Source: CAZGAH01 sp964523295 (GTDB lineage Bacteria; Desulfobacterota; Desulfovibrionia; Desulfovibrionales; Desulfovibrionaceae). From it: DNA of 36,101 nucleotides. Both the position numbers and the translations under genes were made by a program. The stretch covers positions 1-36,101 of the forward strand of contig CAZGAH010000041.1 of the NCBI GenBank assembly GCA_964523295.1. The letters are read 5' to 3'. Positions 1 through 7,159 of the stretch are shown here, piece by piece; the stretch's first letter is position 1, and the number at the start of each line of letters is the position of its first letter. The notes under the pieces were generated by a model. That model had not been told where the DNA came from and did no database searches. It saw only the letters and a program-made list of their open reading frames with translations.

Positions 1-46
1 CCCATCCGCTCATGTCATTGTTCGCCAGGATCGCAGGAGGTGAACC

Positions 47-211
47 ATGGAGAGCAGGCAGAGAGTCAAGAGGGGGGGAGCGGGTCGCGTTTTGGCGCGC
101 ACATGTCGAAGCGTGGCGGGCAAGCGGCGTAAGTCAGTCGCGGTATAGTCGTGAACAGGGTATCAGGCAAAGTGGTCTCAGCTACTGGATTCGTCGGGTC
201 AAGACACCCGG
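47..211 (+). pseudogene. IS66 accessory protein TnpA, N-terminal fragment, frameshifted
   Basis: A strong AGGAGG lies just upstream of the ATG at 47, the natural start. That frame is lost at a run of seven G residues (72-78). Removing one G restores a frame that reads ERVAFWRAHVEAWRASG and then a Q-x(n)-YSREQGIRQSGLSYWIRR segment, the helix-turn-helix-like hallmark of IS66 TnpA proteins (FWRxHVxAWxxSGxSQxxY...SYWxRR). After the RRV motif at about 205 the sequence switches to tnpC. TnpA is an accessory protein of IS66 transposition. The single-base frameshift plus the deletion mark it as dead. Confidence 0.72.
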
Positions 212-390
212 ATCGAGAACACGATTCGTCCGTTTGCGACTGGCCGTAAGAACTGGCTGTTTCCCGGTTCGCCGCGCGGGGCCGAGGGCAGCGCCGCTTT
301 CTATAGCGCCATCGAGACGTGCAAAGCCAACGGCATCGATCCCTACGCGTACCTGCGCCTGCTCTTCGAGCGCCTGCCATCCGCAGACAA
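212..390 (+). pseudogene. IS66 transposase TnpC, C-terminal fragment
   Basis: Reading from 212 in frame gives IENTIRPFATGRKNWLFPGS followed by PRGAEGSAAFYSAIETCK and NGIDPYAYLRLLFERLP. These match the conserved C-terminal end of IS66 TnpC transposases (xENxIRPxxxGRKNWLFxGSPxGAxASAxxYSLIETAKxNGLxPYxYL). The catalytic DDE core upstream is absent, and the usual final DYEALLPW-type ending is not found, so the 3' end is also degraded. It is fused directly behind the tnpA fragment by an internal deletion of about 2 kb (size inferred from normal IS66 length). Confidence 0.78.
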
Positions 391-490
391 CCGAGGCGCG
401 CAAAGCCCTTTTTTTCCGCAATACCTGCACCGAAAACACCTCACTACAAACTTCAATCCGACGACTCATAGCAGAGTGAAATGCCCCTTG

Positions 491-516
491 GAAGACGGGG
501 GTGATTTGGCGCTTAC
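491..516 (-). repeat. Probable right terminal inverted repeat of the IS66 remnant
   Basis: On the minus strand the segment begins GTAAGCGCCAAATCACCCC at 516, matching the usual first bases (GTAAGCG) of IS66-family termini. The partner repeat lies outside the window, so pairing and the 8-bp target duplication cannot be tested here. Confidence 0.55.
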
Positions 517-671
517 TGTCTTACGAACAAATCTTTCAGCAGGCCTGTCTGATTCAGCTCAGCACTTCGTGCTGGGTGGGATCAAAGCCACTGAACGGAG
601 GCATCATGCGCGAACTCGGCGACAGTGGCTGTTGCCGCATTTATGTGGGAGATGGGGAAGAAAAGTTGCCG

Positions 672-711
672 AAAGGAAAAAGGGGCTACCGACTTTCGCC
701 GGTAACCCCTT
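672..711 (-). terminator. Rho-independent terminator of tRNA-Lys
   Basis: Read on the minus strand, the DNA just after the tRNA 3' end forms a stem AAGGGGUUACCGG / UCGGUAGCCCCUU with two mismatches and a GAAA loop, followed by UUUUU and a second U-rich stretch. It starts about nine bases after the encoded CCA, as expected for a single-tRNA transcription unit. Confidence 0.8.
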
Positions 712-719
712 AATTTTCC

Positions 720-795
720 TGGTGGGCCATGAAAGACTCGAACTTTCAACCAACGGATTAAGAGTCCGCTGCTCTACCAATTGAGCTAATAGCCC
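720..795 (-). tRNA. tRNA-Lys (anticodon CTT)
   Basis: The minus strand folds as a complete 76-nt tRNA with CCA encoded. The acceptor stem GGGCTAT pairs with ATGGCCC (one G-U pair). The D arm is AGCTCAATTGGTAGAGC, the anticodon stem GCGGA / TCCGT encloses the loop CTCTTAA, and the T arm GAAAG / CTTTC contains TTCGAGT. Position 34-36 is CTT, which reads AAG (Lys). The discriminator base is A. A sigma-70-like promoter and a terminator flank it, so it is a monocistronic gene. Confidence 0.95.
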
Positions 796-808
796 CTAAC
801 CGTCGAAA

Positions 809-837
809 TTGGTACCTTGACCTTCGTCGTATGTCAA
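809..837 (-). promoter_or_regulatory. Promoter of tRNA-Lys
   Basis: On the minus strand a perfect -35 box TTGACA (832-837) is followed by a 17-base spacer and a weaker -10 TACCAA (809-814), placing the start a few bases before the tRNA. An 8-bp inverted repeat (814-821 and 833-840) brackets the spacer and overlaps the -35 box, which could be an operator or chance. Confidence 0.6.
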
Positions 838-944
838 GGTTTTTTTCAAAATCTGAGATTTTGAGTAGGCCTGATGATGGTAACATGGATGCCGGGGAGA
901 TCAGCCAAGGGGCGGGCGGGGGGGGCTGGGCGGTCAGGTGTTGT

Positions 945-1467
945 CGGAAGCGGGGCATTTTTACAAAGGTCTCGAAGAGCACTGGGCGAAAGCCGAAGCG
1001 GGCATGCCAGTCGCCGGGGAGGCGTCGGGAGGCGAGGCTGAAGAGCTTGGAGCGCACCTACGGGAAAATGAGGAAACGGGCGTTATTGACGATGAGCTGG
1101 AAACGAGCTTGGCGTCGGGGTGCCGTCCAGCCGATGAACTCGCCGCGTGACGAGGTCTTCCAGGCGGCGACCCCGCGGCGCCCCCGAAGCCCGGCAACGC
1201 AAGCAGGCCTTCTTCGAACCCCGCGAAATAGCGCTATTGCGCGCCGGGCAGTGGCCGGTACCCCAGATAAGGACAACGGTCGATGAACTCCTTCCACAAG
1301 CGTGAATCTTGCCCGGTCGAATACCTGATTTGTCCGGCCAGACCTGCTCCGAATTTCAGGATCAGAGAGAAATCTTGACATCCACCTCTGTCAACGCGCA
1401 TGATTTTTTGAATGTCGCCTTGCGAACAGCTCGATGCCATGGACTTGATCCAGGTGCCGACGAACAT
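945..1467 (-). pseudogene. DUF4338 (DruA-like) protein, decayed
   Basis: Pieces of one DUF4338-type protein occur in order on the minus strand. First comes RLWKEFIDRCPYLGYRPLPG (ending near 1237). In another frame follow GVAAWKTSSRGEFIGW, VNNARFLIFP and, after a stop codon at 1058-1060, VRSKLFSLASRRLPGDW and ARFGFRPVLFETFV. Family members have LPWV where this has LP-stop-V, so the stop is probably a TGG-to-TAG change. There is at least one frameshift between the first two pieces, and the usual GTCYRAANW ending is lost after about 950. DUF4338 is the domain of DruA in Druantia anti-phage systems and also occurs in solitary and transposon-linked proteins. No druB, druC or druE genes are nearby. 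Family recognition is from memory of its conserved motifs. Confidence 0.72.
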
Positions 1468-1607
1468 GCCTGGCCTTGCGGCAATCAGGACGGGATCAGG
1501 GGTCGCACGGGCGGAACTGCTTTTCGGACGGCCTGGAGGGTAGCGACGACGCTGCCTGTACAGGCTGAGTTCCTTGGGCCGCTTTGGACTTTTTCTCGGA
1601 AAAAACT

Positions 1608-2339
1608 ATGCTTGGCGACGAATTCAATCCATTCCGACAACTGGACAAGTCCCGGCTTCCCAAGGACACGGACGAAAAGCAGCGCCTGCGGCGTCAAGCC
1701 GCGGCAAAGAAGCCTTCTCCGCCGCCGCCGGTGCCGGCAACGGACGACGAACAGGGGCTGTTTCAGGACGCCATGCGCGGTGTGAATCCCTTGCCCGGAC
1801 AACACAGCGGCGCGGCAACGAACAAAAAACCGACGCCGACGCCAGCTACGGCGCAGGATGATGCGCTCGCGCGCGCGCAGCTTCTGGACATCGTGCAGGG
1901 CAAGGTGGAATTCGCGTTGACGCACACGGATGAATACCAACAAGGCCACGTGTGCGGCCTGTCACCCAAGATAATCGCCAGATTTCGCACCGGCTGGTAT
2001 AATCCGGAGGCGCATCTCGATCTGCATGGGCAGAACGTGGAGCAGGCCTGTTCACAACTGATGCACTTCATCAAGGACAGCTATCTCCGGGACCTCCGCT
2101 GCGTGCTCGTCATACCCGGCCGGGGGCGCAATTCGCCCGAGGGGCAGGGTATTCTGCGCGAACGAGTGCAGGCCTGGCTGACGCGCGACCCGCTCAAGCG
2201 CGTGGTCCTGGCCTTTTGCACGGCCCTCCCGCGTCATGGCGGCGCAGGTGCGCTGTACGTGCTGCTGCGCAAGCGACGGGGCGAAGGCCGGATTCTCTGG
2301 GAACGCGGCCCCTTCGACGTTGACGACGATCTGGCTTGA
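1608..2339 (+). CDS. Smr (MutS2 C-terminal-like) domain protein
   Basis: The 243-residue product has a low-complexity, Pro/Ala/Lys-rich N-terminal half with a PSPPPP segment, and a C-terminal Smr domain in the last 100 residues or so. The domain shows the conserved LDLHG motif, the VIPGRGRNS segment (equivalent to the family's GKG loop) and a following LRERVQAWL helix. Smr domains bind or nick nucleic acids, and stand-alone Smr proteins of this size are common in proteobacteria (YdaL/SmrB-like). SmrB cleaves mRNA at collided ribosomes, but which role applies here cannot be told. The ATG at 1608 is preferred over a TTG at 1584. No strong ribosome binding site is visible. It converges on the gene at 2393. 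Confidence 0.85.
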   Translation: MLGDEFNPFRQLDKSRLPKDTDEKQRLRRQAAAKKPSPPPPVPATDDEQGLFQDAMRGVNPLPGQHSGAATNKKPTPTPATAQDDALARAQLLDIVQGKVEFALTHTDEYQQGHVCGLSPKIIARFRTGWYNPEAHLDLHGQNVEQACSQLMHFIKDSYLRDLRCVLVIPGRGRNSPEGQGILRERVQAWLTRDPLKRVVLAFCTALPRHGGAGALYVLLRKRRGEGRILWERGPFDVDDDLA

Positions 2340-2392
2340 CGGCTTGCCTTGACGACGTTCGCCGCGGACGCGCTCCGTGGGCCGCCGCCCGC

Positions 2393-2866
2393 TCAGGGCG
2401 CGAAGGCCAGGGAGCTGAGTTCGGTTTTTCCGGCCAGGAGAGGGGCGACGCGGCTGCGCTCGGCTGCTGCGATGCGCAGACCCGAGGTCGTCAGCGGCTG
2501 AATCCCGGCATAGAGCAACAGCGCCCGGTCGATGAACGAGGCGTGGATGAGGCTGGCCAGTACGCGCGCCCGCCGTGGCCTGCCCCAGTTGTCCCACACC
2601 ACGTCGAGCCGGAGCGTATGCGACTTGTCCGGCCCAGCGGTGATGATGTCGCCCGTATGGACGAGCGCTGCGGTTGTCTTGCGCGGGAGCACGCCGCAGT
2701 GGCGCGCCAGAAAGGTGCTGAAGCCCGGCTGAATGGCCAGGAAATAGAAGAGATCCAGCCGGCAGGCCAGCGAGCGCCCGGGAATGTTCAGGAGGTCCGG
2801 GGCCTGGCGATACTGTTCGGCCAGGACTTTTTGCATGGTGTTGAGCAGGTCGGTGTAGTCGATCAT
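2393..2866 (-). CDS. Conserved hypothetical protein, last gene of the livF-TPR operon
   Basis: I do not recognise this family. The predicted protein has 157 residues from the ATG at 2866, which follows a GGGGA ribosome binding site. The frame is open a further 23 codons upstream, but those residues look non-coding. The sequence has no obvious signal peptide or membrane span. It shows an N-terminal helical part, a middle region with VVWDNWGRPRRARV, and ends near SLAFAP. It lies 65 bases after the TPR gene on the same strand, so it is likely co-transcribed with it and with livF. The only hint to function is that position. Confidence 0.7.
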   Translation of the reverse strand: MIDYTDLLNTMQKVLAEQYRQAPDLLNIPGRSLACRLDLFYFLAIQPGFSTFLARHCGVLPRKTTAALVHTGDIITAGPDKSHTLRLDVVWDNWGRPRRARVLASLIHASFIDRALLLYAGIQPLTTSGLRIAAAERSRVAPLLAGKTELSSLAFAP

Positions 2867-2931
2867 GCCGCGTTGTCCCCGCAGGGCGCGCTGCTGCCGG
2901 GCGGAGCAGAATGCCGGGCGCTGCGCGCGGA

Positions 2932-3897
2932 TCAAATTTCGAATCGCTTCCGCGCCTGCTTCATGTGCCGTTTCATGATGAATTCCCAGAACATTTCCGA
3001 CTCAACGAGCGCCGGGTTGATATCCAGGGATTTTTCCAGATACTCGAGGGCCTTTTTCATATCCCCCATCTCGTAATAGAGTCGCGCTATGTTGTGGAGC
3101 AGGTGTTCATCGCGAGGGCTGAGCTTCAATGCCCGTTTATAAATCTTGAGCGCGAGCTGCGGCAGTTTGTTTTTACGCAGGCCAATGCCAAACTCATTGA
3201 ACATGTGCTTGTGCGGGGGGCGAAAATCGCCCTCCATGTCGACGACCTCCTCGAAGACCGCATGGGCGCGCTTGGTATTACCGTGCTTGAGATGCGTCAG
3301 GGCGATATCGAAGGCGATGCGCGCCGTGCGTTCGAGTTCCCGCCCTTTTTCATCGAGCGCCGCGGCCACGCGGACGCGCCGCTCGCGGCGGAGCTGGTCG
3401 GCGTCAAGGGTCAATCCCGCCACGGAGTCCGGGGGCACAGCCTCGGGCGTCGCAGGCTCTTCGATAGCCGCGGCTGTATCCGGTTCCGGAGTCGGCGCCG
3501 GGGCTTCCGAGGCAGGGGAGTCTACCGTGTCGGGAGCTATCGAGGCAGATTTTTTATCCGTGCCGGAAGGTCCCAGTGATTTGGGCCGTGCGGAGGCAAT
3601 AAAGTAATCGGGTTCGAGTTTGTAGGCGCTTTCGAACTCCTTGATCGGCACCAGCCGTTTCGGCCCCGCGGGGACCAGCCGGGAGTTCAGCGCCTGGACC
3701 TGGACGCTGTCGGCACTGTATTCCCAGGCAGCCCAGAAGGCTTTATGTACGCTTTTCTTCCGCGTAGCGCCTGTGCCCAGATAACTGGTACGCTCGAGAG
3801 AATAAATCCCTTTCAGCTTGCGCTCGTCCATGGTTTGCGGGTCTCCGGCGCTGTCCCCCGCGACATGCGCAGTTGGAATACCCCCCATTGCGTTCAC
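2932..3897 (-). CDS. Tetratricopeptide-repeat protein
   Basis: The 321-residue product has three parts. Residues 20-100 contain KGIYSLERTSYLGTGATR and LVPIKEFESAYKLEPDYFIA. Residues 105-165 are a Pro/Glu/Ala-rich linker. The C-terminal half is helical, with at least two TPR units (ALKIYKRALKLSPRDEHLLH and ALEYLEKSLDINPAL). TPRs are protein-docking repeats, and no catalytic motif is visible. The GTG start at 3897 overlaps the TGA stop of livF by four bases (GTGA), which suggests translational coupling; ATGs at 3888 and 3831 are alternatives. I infer a lineage-specific scaffold protein; why it is coupled to livF is unknown. Confidence 0.85.
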   Translation of the reverse strand: MNAMGGIPTAHVAGDSAGDPQTMDERKLKGIYSLERTSYLGTGATRKKSVHKAFWAAWEYSADSVQVQALNSRLVPAGPKRLVPIKEFESAYKLEPDYFIASARPKSLGPSGTDKKSASIAPDTVDSPASEAPAPTPEPDTAAAIEEPATPEAVPPDSVAGLTLDADQLRRERRVRVAAALDEKGRELERTARIAFDIALTHLKHGNTKRAHAVFEEVVDMEGDFRPPHKHMFNEFGIGLRKNKLPQLALKIYKRALKLSPRDEHLLHNIARLYYEMGDMKKALEYLEKSLDINPALVESEMFWEFIMKRHMKQARKRFEI

Positions 3898-4691
3898 CCT
3901 AACCAGCGTTTGCGACGACGGTAATGTTTGACGTCCCGATAACTCTTCTTTGCGCCGCTGTGCGAAAGCCCGAGATAGAATTCCTGGACATCGGGATTGT
4001 TCAGCAGCTCGTCGGCCTTTCCGTCAAGCACGATGCGACCGTTTTCCATGATATAGCCCCGGGAGGCGATGCTCAGGGCCGCGCGTGCGTTCTGTTCCAC
4101 CAGAAGGATGGTAACGCCCTCCTCCTGGTTGACCCGGTTGATGATGCCGAAAATCTCTTCCACGAGCAAGGGCGCAAGGCCGAGCGAGGGCTCATCGAGG
4201 AGCAGCAGCCGGGGCCGGGCCATGAGCGCGCGCCCGATGGCCAGCATCTGCTGCTCGCCGCCGGACATGTACCCGGCCAGTTGACGATGCCGCTCCTTGA
4301 GCCGCGGAAAGTAGGTATAGACGCGCTCGATGCTCCGCCCATGCTCTGAGCGCGGCCGGGTAAAGGCGCCGCAGCGCAGGTTTTCTTCCACGGTAAGGTC
4401 CTCGAAGACGCGCCGCCCTTCCATGACCTGAAAGATGCCGTCCCGAACGATTTGGTCCGGCGGGCGACGATGGAGGGGCTTGCCGTCAAAGAGGATCGCC
4501 CCCTCGGTCACCTCGCCGTCTTCGCCCAGGAGCAGGCCGGAAATGGCCTTGAGCGTGGTCGACTTGCCCGCGCCGTTCGCCCCGAGCAAGGCCGTAATCC
4601 GGCCCTCCTCGGCCCGCAGCGACAGGCCTTTCAACACGAGTACGACATCGTTGTATACGACTTCCACATTTTCAACGCTAAGCAAATCCAC
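3894..4691 (-). CDS. livF: Branched-chain amino acid ABC transporter ATP-binding protein LivF
   Basis: The 265-residue ATPase has Walker A GANGAGKST (residues 37-45), signature MSGGEQQ, Walker B LLLLDEPSLGL and the switch His region LLVEQNA. The order and wording are typical of LivF, one of the two ATPases energising branched-chain amino acid (or related amide) import. It starts at a GTG nine bases after AAGGAG. It is about 30 residues longer than usual LivF proteins because of a basic tail rich in Arg/Lys/Tyr (YRDVKHYRRRKRWLG). The permeases LivH and LivM, LivG and the binding protein should lie upstream but are absent. Upstream is accessory DNA instead, so the transporter is probably incomplete at this locus. 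Confidence 0.93.
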   Translation of the reverse strand: MDLLSVENVEVVYNDVVLVLKGLSLRAEEGRITALLGANGAGKSTTLKAISGLLLGEDGEVTEGAILFDGKPLHRRPPDQIVRDGIFQVMEGRRVFEDLTVEENLRCGAFTRPRSEHGRSIERVYTYFPRLKERHRQLAGYMSGGEQQMLAIGRALMARPRLLLLDEPSLGLAPLLVEEIFGIINRVNQEEGVTILLVEQNARAALSIASRGYIMENGRIVLDGKADELLNNPDVQEFYLGLSHSGAKKSYRDVKHYRRRKRWLG

Positions 4692-4754
4692 CGGCCCGGC
4701 TCCTTGGCTGCAATCTTGGCACCAGGCCCTCGGCCCGGACCTGTTCGAACATCT

Positions 4755-4790
4755 TTAACCCATTTTCTGCACATACTCAATGGGATACTG
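4755..4790 (-). pseudogene. Possible C-terminal scrap of a Liv-type substrate-binding protein
   Basis: Directly upstream of livF the minus strand reads QYPIEYVQKMG and then a stop. This resembles the last residues of some branched-chain amino acid binding proteins. Further upstream in the same frame nothing conserved follows. If real, it is the trimmed 3' end of the preceding liv gene, cut when foreign DNA entered. The evidence is only eleven residues plus position. Confidence 0.3.
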
Positions 4791-4917
4791 AGGCCTTGCA
4801 GGACCATTTCGTTCGCTGTCACATTGCAAGCCAGGATAGCCAGTTACAAATAACGCTGCACTCCCCTTCTGAAAACAAGTACAGACGTAGCGAAGCCCTA
4901 TTGTTTGGAAGGTAACC

Positions 4918-5196
4918 ATGCTAAATATTGAAGAATTTGAAGTTCAGACTGTTTCTGAAGAACAGCTCTTCCAGGATTTGATGCGGCAGCATCACTACTT
5001 GGGCTTTCTGCCAAAGATCGGCGAAACTCTTTGGTACGCGGCGTCCTGGAAAGACCAATGGGTTGCGCTCTCTTCATTTTCAGCTGCCGCACTGAAATGT
5101 TCGGCACGGGACAGCTGGATCGGTTGGGATTTTCGGCAAAAGTTTGACTATCTCGGGATGGCCCTTAACACCCGTCCGGCTGCGGTGGGCGTTTAG
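4918..5196 (+). pseudogene. DUF4338 (DruA-like) protein, N-terminal fragment
   Basis: A 92-residue frame starts with an ATG after GGAAGG. It contains LMRQHHYLGFLPKIGETLWY, a segment with ALKCSARDSWIGWDF, and LGMALNTR. These match the first half of DUF4338 proteins (xxYLGx...G...W...AAxKxxxRDxWIGW...LxxIxNNxRFLIL). The frame then runs into unrelated sequence and stops at 5196, so the second half with LPxDW and LLETFV is missing. It is a different copy from the one at 945-1467, with lower GC and the opposite orientation. The tRNA-Arg lies 75 bases downstream. Confidence 0.68.
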
Positions 5197-5271
5197 AACA
5201 AAATCGTCGTGGGTTTTTATCAGCTCACCATTGACAACAGCCGCCAGCAGCCTGTATCAATCAAGACGCGC

Positions 5272-5348
5272 GGGCAATTAGCTCAGGTGGATAGAGCGTC
5301 GGCCTCCGGAGCCGAAGGCCACAGGTTCGAGTCCTGTATTGCCCGCCA
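5272..5348 (+). tRNA. tRNA-Arg (anticodon CCG)
   Basis: This is a complete 77-nt tRNA with CCA encoded. The acceptor stem GGGCAAT pairs with ATTGCCC, with discriminator G. The D arm is GCTCAGGTGGATAGAGC, the anticodon stem TCGGC / GCCGA surrounds the loop CTCCGGA, and the T arm ACAGG / CCTGT contains TTCGAGT. Position 34-36 is CCG, reading CGG (Arg). Accessory DNA begins on both sides. Arg tRNAs are frequent integration targets, but no integrase gene or second copy of the 3' end was found in this window. Confidence 0.95.
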
Positions 5349-5526
5349 ATGATTCATGGGTTCCGAAGCTAACGACTCACTTTCTGACTCTGCTACCGGT
5401 CGTTTCAATTCATGCCAAATTGGGTTTTGTCAGAACCAGGCAAGGCCGTCTTTTTGATTCAGACAAGTCAGAATACGGAAATTTGCAAATCACGAGCATA
5501 CCGGGCCGCAGATTGTTGTCAGGCAT

Positions 5527-6081
5527 TTATGCAGTTCCAGCATTCAGCGTGGTTGAAGCGCACAGAAGCGCAAGGTCTTCGTGCGTATCCAGAAGCATTT
5601 CCTTAAACATCTCGACATACTGCGGACTGACGTTTCCGGCCTCGATGTCTTCGAGCAGTTCGGCGTATGCAGCAAGAGTTCCGTCTTCAATCAGCACCAG
5701 CTCTAAGGGATGCGCTTTACTCGTGAAGTCTCGATACTTTTTAAAGCATTCAAGAAGATCGTCTATCTTTTTGTACCGATACAAAATGCTTATCAACGTC
5801 TCTAAAAAACCGACATCTTCTGGAGCCTTTGCAACAGCCCCTTGCGAAAACTTCAATGCCTGGGGCAAAAGGTTACACCTGCGCAACGTGCAGGCATAGT
5901 TGTAGAGTTGAGTTGCGGATTCTCCAGACGCCGCGATAGCTTTTTGATGGTTTTCATGCATAGCGGCAAGATCTCCGATAGCAGCGGACAGCACGCCGAG
6001 TACGGCATAGACCTGCGGCGGGTCAACCCGCTTGAATTTTTCTGCCTGTGATCGGTATCGAAGAATAGCAAACTCCGGCAA
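5527..6081 (-). CDS. Helical-repeat (TPR-like) protein, probably missing its N-terminus
   Basis: The product is mostly helical, with TPR-like pairs such as VYAVLGVLSAAIGDLAAMHE, LYNYACTLRRCNLLPQALKF and FLETLISILYRYKKIDDLLE. I do not recognise a specific family. The only usual start codon is a TTG at 6081 with no good ribosome binding site. The same frame stays open upstream to 6237 with plausible protein (RPGRYLAEIHNQ, GHQWHTVGAWTPHQRKRIEL) but no ATG, GTG or TTG. The simplest reading is a gene fragment whose 5' part was lost when the neighbouring DNA was rearranged. GC content is lower than the core genes. Confidence 0.5.
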   Translation of the reverse strand: MPEFAILRYRSQAEKFKRVDPPQVYAVLGVLSAAIGDLAAMHENHQKAIAASGESATQLYNYACTLRRCNLLPQALKFSQGAVAKAPEDVGFLETLISILYRYKKIDDLLECFKKYRDFTSKAHPLELVLIEDGTLAAYAELLEDIEAGNVSPQYVEMFKEMLLDTHEDLALLCASTTLNAGTA

Positions 6082-6419
6082 CTCGATTCTTTTTCGCTGG
6101 TGCGGCGTCCATGCGCCAACGGTATGCCACTGGTGGCCAGTGTCAAGACTCTGATTGTGTATTTCCGCCAGGTATCTCCCGGGCCTTATGATGGAAATCG
6201 TAAGGCGCTTTGCTGTTTGGGGGATGGCAACTCCACACTATCCTCCAACCTTTTCAAACGACCTTGAAGGCGTCTCTCGACTCCGGGCTGAAGCCGTTGG
6301 CGAGGAAGATGTCAAGGCTGGTTTATGGTTGACGCAGTGATTAGAGTATGCATAACGAAAGACCTCGAAGGGGGCTGAACATGTGGCTATGGTGACATGC
6401 CAAGCAAAATGCCATAAAA

Positions 6420-6632
6420 ATGAGAGTTACTCCAATGAGTTGTCACGAATTTTCAGAGAAAGAAATCTATGACTTGATAGACGATGATGCCATTTTAGCC
6501 GTGTCAACATGGACTGAGAAAAATTTTGATGACAAGTTTACTAAGGAAGATAAAAAAGAGTATTTAGACAGGTTAAAAACGCATAAAAGCGAAATAGTGG
6601 AATCAATAAAAAGAATTTCAAGCACGATATAA
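6420..6632 (+). CDS. Small charged hypothetical protein
   Basis: A 70-residue product, or 64 residues from the second ATG at 6435. It is A+T-rich and full of Lys, Glu and Asp, with no Pro after residue 5, and is probably all helical (EKEIYDLIDDD, TKEDKKEYLDRLKTHKSEIV). No family is recognised and no clear ribosome binding site is seen. The stop codon is followed after one base by the ATG of the broken gene at 6634, so the two were probably one operon. A small charged helical partner in front of a larger gene is typical of antitoxin or immunity pairs, but nothing here proves that. Confidence 0.5.
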   Translation: MRVTPMSCHEFSEKEIYDLIDDDAILAVSTWTEKNFDDKFTKEDKKEYLDRLKTHKSEIVESIKRISSTI

Positions 6633-6633
6633 A

Positions 6634-7158
6634 ATGACCACACCACAATCAGAATAGAATATTCCCACGACTATCGATATAGTTAAGGCAAGACGTGAAG
6701 ATATTTTTAATCGAATCTTAACACTCATAAAAACATATCAAGAAATACTTGACCCATGGAAAGCATGGATATTCTAAAGCCGGCCAATATTGTTATCTTG
6801 CGTTGAGTCGTATTTTGTAGATATCAGCAGCCTTAAAGGGCTTCATTACAACACAAGATGGGCTGACAGCCATAAACGTGCTGGTTTTACAATGAAGTGG
6901 ATCGCCCAGCTCAGACCCGTACAAATCAAAAGCTACCTAGGGGAACTCTCCACAACTGACCGAAAAACAATATTGATAGCCAATGAGTTTTATGCTTTTT
7001 GGGCAGGAGTGTCTTTTCTAAAAATTAAGCCTGGCCAACTAACAGACAACATCAAAAAGAATTGTATTTACACTTTGCGGTATCGGCCTGTCAGCGGTGA
7101 AATATTATCTACACAGGCTTACTTGCTTGAATGCGCCGCAAATGGCGTTACTCCTTGA
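6634..7158 (+). pseudogene. Unknown protein gene interrupted by two in-frame stop codons
   Basis: One reading frame runs from ATG 6634 to TGA 7158, broken only by TAG at 6655 and TAA at 6775. The pieces join into a plausible protein of about 175 residues: IVKARREDIFNRILTLIKTY, then HYNTRWADSHKRAGFTMKW, IAQLRPVQIKSYLGELS, ANEFYAFWAGVSFLKI and LRYRPVSGEILSTQAYLLE. I do not know the family. Continuous same-frame coding with no frameshift across 520 bases argues for a recently inactivated gene. It is low-GC and foreign-looking. It ends two bases before the IS-like end at 7160, so its original 3' end may also be lost. Confidence 0.6.
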
Positions 7159-7159
7159 C

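Larger units (their letters stand above)
1..516 (+). mobile_element. IS66-family element, internally deleted remnant
   Basis: The block starts with a Shine-Dalgarno and the beginning of an IS66-type tnpA, jumps directly into the C-terminal part of an IS66-type tnpC, and ends at an inverted-repeat-like end that reads GTAAGCGCC on the minus strand (outer base at 516). IS66-family ends typically begin GTAAGCG. All of tnpB and most of tnpC are missing, so it cannot move by itself. The left terminal repeat must lie before base 1, because only 46 bases precede the tnpA start. Family assignment rests on remembered IS66 TnpA and TnpC signatures and the end sequence. Confidence 0.75.

Noticed and set aside
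945..1467. A Druantia anti-phage system
   Set aside because: Only the DUF4338 (DruA-like) relic is present; no helicase DruE or other partners are nearby and the gene is broken.
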